DNA from: Larix sibirica
Taxonomy: Eukaryota; Streptophyta; Pinopsida; Pinales; Pinaceae
Assembly (NCBI GenBank): GCA_004151065.3
Contig: NWUY0303889332.1
Location: 1-10,727 of the forward strand
Direction: 5' to 3'
DNA length: 10,727 nucleotides
Position 1 is the stretch's first letter. Each line of letters begins with the position of its first letter. The translations under genes were made by a program, and so were the position numbers. This document shows positions 8,737-10,727 of this stretch, piece by piece. Below the pieces are notes generated by a model. It made no database searches. It was given only the letters and a program-made list of their open reading frames with translations, and was not told the DNA's origin.

Positions 8737-10063
8737 CTAGTCATTAAAGTTGTCTAACTCCTCATCCTCATTGGTCTCCTCATATATTCTCTCATCGTCC
8801 TCCTCCTCGGGTACATCACCTCGAGTCGCGGATCTCACATAATCTATTGTTACTGTGATCCAATGCATATTAGACCTCAAGTTCGAAGGATCCTAGTAGC
8901 ATACTGCGATTAGATCATCATCTAGGTATTTCCAACCATCATCAATGACTCCCTCCAGCAGTCGATCAATCCATATCCATAGTGACTCTAATGTCACCTC
9001 GACACTCCATCACCATCACTGACCACGAGTTGGAGGGTCTACCCCTCGACTTATCCCGTGTGCCTCTAGTATCCTGCTAGAGTTATCGGTCCCATATCTG
9101 CACACACATATGACCGGTCATTAGTTCAATGTCTTGAAACAATCTAACTACCATCTATGATAGTAAATTAAAACATGATTGTACACCAAAAATAAATGCA
9201 TGCATACCATCAAGACACCAGGCCTAGCCAGGAGGTCGAGATATCTCAAGTTCACCCCTGTGGTCCATACCACCATACAAGTAATCCTCAATCATTACTG
9301 GTAGTTGTCGCTACTGCATGAATAACTCATTGGTGAATAACCTTCCCACTAGGGAACCTACCTCCCTGATCATCATCTCACACCAACATCTCATCTTGGG
9401 CTCCATAAGCCTACTTTCACGCATTTCCATGTGTGGTCACAATGTAGGAACTCGCTCAAAGAACCACGCACATAGGAATGATAGGAAGCAAAAGTCTCCC
9501 CCCATATGGCTCACCTGATTCAGCTGTGGGAATATCGCAATCAAGTACATCTGCAACCACCCAAAGTAATTACTTGCCAATACTCGCTCCACAAGCATCA
9601 TCTGGTTACCTCCACCCTTGTGTGTACCACTTGACCCTAGTACTCATATCATTAACGCTCTAATATCCTAGGTCTCTAGGATCTTAATGTCACATAAGAG
9701 GATATAGTATTTTTGCACCTGTGTTGATGCATAGTAGTGCCGCTCCAGTATGTCCTGCATTGACATGTGTCGTGGACGCTTCAGCTGCATATCCCTAATG
9801 ACCCCCAGTCTCGAAATCCTTTTCATAAAGTATATGTCCTCCAGGGTGAGCTCTAGATGCTCCCCCTATTCCATGAATGCCTCGACATCACAATCCTAGA
9901 AATTTATCAACTTGTTTAGAAGCAAATTTGTATTGTGCATCAAGGGTTTCCTCATGAACTTCAACAAACCATGTCATGCTAGACTGCCCTTCACATCTTG
10001 GTCACCCTCAATCTTATCCCAGAGATCACTCATGTCTCGCTCTTACCAGTTTTACTGCGACAT
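8737..10063 (-). pseudogene. Decayed two-exon gene, plant-mobile-domain-like (tentative), antisense to the RNase H relic
   Basis: From ATG 10063 (or the in-frame ATG 10033, MSDLWDKIEGDQDVKG) one frame runs to an apparent splice donor at 9207. It includes LTLEDIYFMKRISRLGV (from 9850), RVLASNYFGWLQMYLIAIF and FLCAWFFERVPTL. TLED followed by a small hydrophobic block and LG resembles the T-LEDV-LGLP segment of plant mobile domain proteins (PF10536 family), which occur both as host genes and as cargo of transposons. Exon 2 from 9097 reads SRILEAHGISRGVDPPTRGQ, LESLWIWIDRLLEGVIDDGW and NMHWITVTIDYV, and closes with an acidic Glu/Asp tail ending at TAG 8737. Thirteen premature stops are present (six TAG, five TGA, two TAA; for example 10054, 10045, 9976, 9898, 9868), and the exon junction is off by one base. 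GC is visibly higher than in the left two thirds. Domain name uncertain; decayed coding origin well supported. Confidence 0.7.
9098..9207 (-). other. Probable 110-bp spliceosomal intron of the minus-strand gene
   Basis: On the minus strand the donor reads GATG/GTATGCATGC at 9208/9207 and the acceptor reads TATGTGTGTGCAG/ATATGG at 9098/9097. The segment is T-rich and stop-dense, unlike both flanks. It has a CTAAT branch-like site about 28 bases before the acceptor, and coding-type sequence resumes after it. Joining leaves a one-base phase mismatch, most simply a later indel in the dead copy. Confidence 0.6.
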
Positions 10064-10113
10064 CTTGCATGTCTAATGCATTAGGGTTGTTTTCTCATAA
10101 AAAAACTACCTAT

Positions 10114-10278
10114 ATGGCCCTAGGTCGCACTTTTCTTGGCGAAAATAACGATATGGGTCATATTGTTCCATTGAATAGATGTGACCCAGGTCACCCTTTT
10201 CCCACAAAGAGGTGTGACCTAGGCCGCTCTTATCTCTTGGATAGGTGTGACCTAGGTTGTGCTTGTTTCATTGTTCAG
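10114..10278 (+). repeat. Degenerate ~33-bp tandem array, five units, palindromic core
   Basis: Units are about 10114-10147, 10148-10178, 10179-10211, 10212-10244 and 10245-10278; the last three are 33, 33 and 34 bases. Each starts with a core such as GTGACCCAGGTCAC or GTGTGACCTAGG, a near-palindrome GTGACCYRGGTCAC, followed by a pyrimidine-rich half and ending in an AG-type step. The array begins about 50 bases upstream of the minus-strand gene's ATG 10063, so it lies where that gene's 5' region or promoter would be. Adjacent units differ considerably, so the array is old. Confidence 0.7.
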
Positions 10279-10286
10279 TGTAGAGA

Positions 10287-10727
10287 GAGTGTGGAGGGCC
10301 CCAAAAAAGGATTGCTGATTCCTTTCTATTGGACTGAAAGATTCAAGTTTAGTGACTTCTAGGTAAGAGATTTTGCATTTCTCTTCAATTTTTTCATTCA
10401 GTTTTAACTTTTTGGATTCTTTGGGACCCTGGCAAACCCTGTGATGTTTCAGGTCTGGGTAGCACCTTTCGGGGGAAATAGTGGTACCCAGGTCACGCCT
10501 CTTTCCTCGAACGGTGCAACCTGGGTCACACCATTTCCCCCGAAAGGTGCGATCCGGCCCTAAAACCCTCACAGGATTTGCCGGGGTCCCAAAGAAGCCA
10601 AAAATTTAAAACCAAATGGACAAAATTGAAGAGAAATGCAAAATCTCTTACATGGAAGTCATAAAACTTGAATCTTTTGGCCCAATAAAAAGGAATCAAC
10701 AATCCTTTTATGGGGCCCTCCACACTC
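10287..10727. repeat. Large imperfect inverted repeat (foldback), centre near 10507, runs to window edge
   Basis: GAGTGTGGAGGGCCCC at 10287 is answered by its reverse complement at the window's last bases. The arms can be followed base by base, including GATTTTGCATTTCTCTTCAA at 10369 and its complement near 10625-10645, TTCTTTGGGACCC, and GCACCTTTCGGGGGAAAT at 10462 against 10533-10550. By eye the outer ~195 bases agree at about 85-88 percent. The middle (10452-10560) consists of 33-bp units of the same kind as the 10114-10278 array, with GTGCAACCTGGGTCAC at 10514. The left arm directly follows that array. Because the window ends at the right arm, the repeat may be longer. It may be a foldback element, terminal inverted repeats of a small DNA transposon, or two copies of a dispersed repeat in opposite orientation. 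Confidence 0.85.

Noticed and set aside
9318-9663. Plus-strand frames of 66 and 61 codons
   Set aside because: They lie opposite the better supported minus-strand relic and have no family resemblance; shadows.
10371-10416. AG/GTAAGAG...CATTCAG as an intron inside the left foldback arm
   Set aside because: The arm has no coding frame on either side, the GTAAGAG also appears in the inverted arm without need of splicing, and the segment is short; treated as chance.
10252-10572. 106-codon minus-strand frame and its plus-strand partner at 9976-10362
   Set aside because: Both run through the 33-bp repeats and the inverted repeat; they are repeat translations rather than genes.

Overview
The window looks like repeat-rich, gene-poor nuclear DNA of a seed plant. 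Evidence is a plant-type C2-domain gene relic, a plant retroelement RNase H relic, spliceosomal intron signals in one decayed gene, AC/TG microsatellites and long AT-rich stretches. Very old, heavily mutated transposon copies would suit a conifer or another large plant genome, but that is inference. I see no intact gene. Every coding region supported here is a broken relic.

Layout. (1) Positions 1-635, plus strand: the 3' half of a C2-domain (calcium/lipid-binding, SRC2/BAP-like) gene with an in-frame stop, cut by the window edge. (2) 844-3483: AT-rich DNA without a supportable gene, holding a 74-bp tandem duplication beside AC/TG runs (2436-2595) and two diverged copies of a ~180-bp unit (2773-3078). 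(3) 3484-6852, minus strand: a ~3.4-kb intronless coding relic of about 1,100 codons with 12 premature stops and three frameshifts. It has a conserved-looking N-terminal region, a Ser/Thr/Pro/Ile-rich middle, coiled coil and a helical C-terminal part. I recognise no named domain; it looks like an extra ORF carried by a retroelement. Its upstream flank (7188-7640) is a cluster of degenerate palindromic repeats. (4) 8065-8461, plus strand: an RNase H relic of the type found in Ty3/gypsy polyproteins, with one catalytic Glu changed to Lys. (5) 8737-10063, minus strand: a second decayed gene, tentatively plant-mobile-domain-like, with a 110-bp intron and an acidic tail, facing the RNase H tail-to-tail. 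(6) 10114-10727: an array of ~33-bp palindrome-centred units directly upstream of that gene, then a ~440-bp imperfect inverted repeat whose centre is built from the same units and which runs to the window edge.

How the parts relate. The right third (RNase H sense, extra gene antisense, minisatellite-like repeats) resembles the known habit of Tat-lineage Ty3/gypsy elements of carrying an additional RNase H, extra antisense ORFs and tandem repeats in untranslated parts. No integrase, reverse transcriptase or LTR pair could be seen, so this is a hypothesis. Premature stops in all relics are mostly TAG and TGA, which fits C-to-T decay of methylated CAG, CGA and TGG sites in long-silenced DNA. The most interesting targets are the two unnamed minus-strand protein families and the foldback/33-bp repeat structure.
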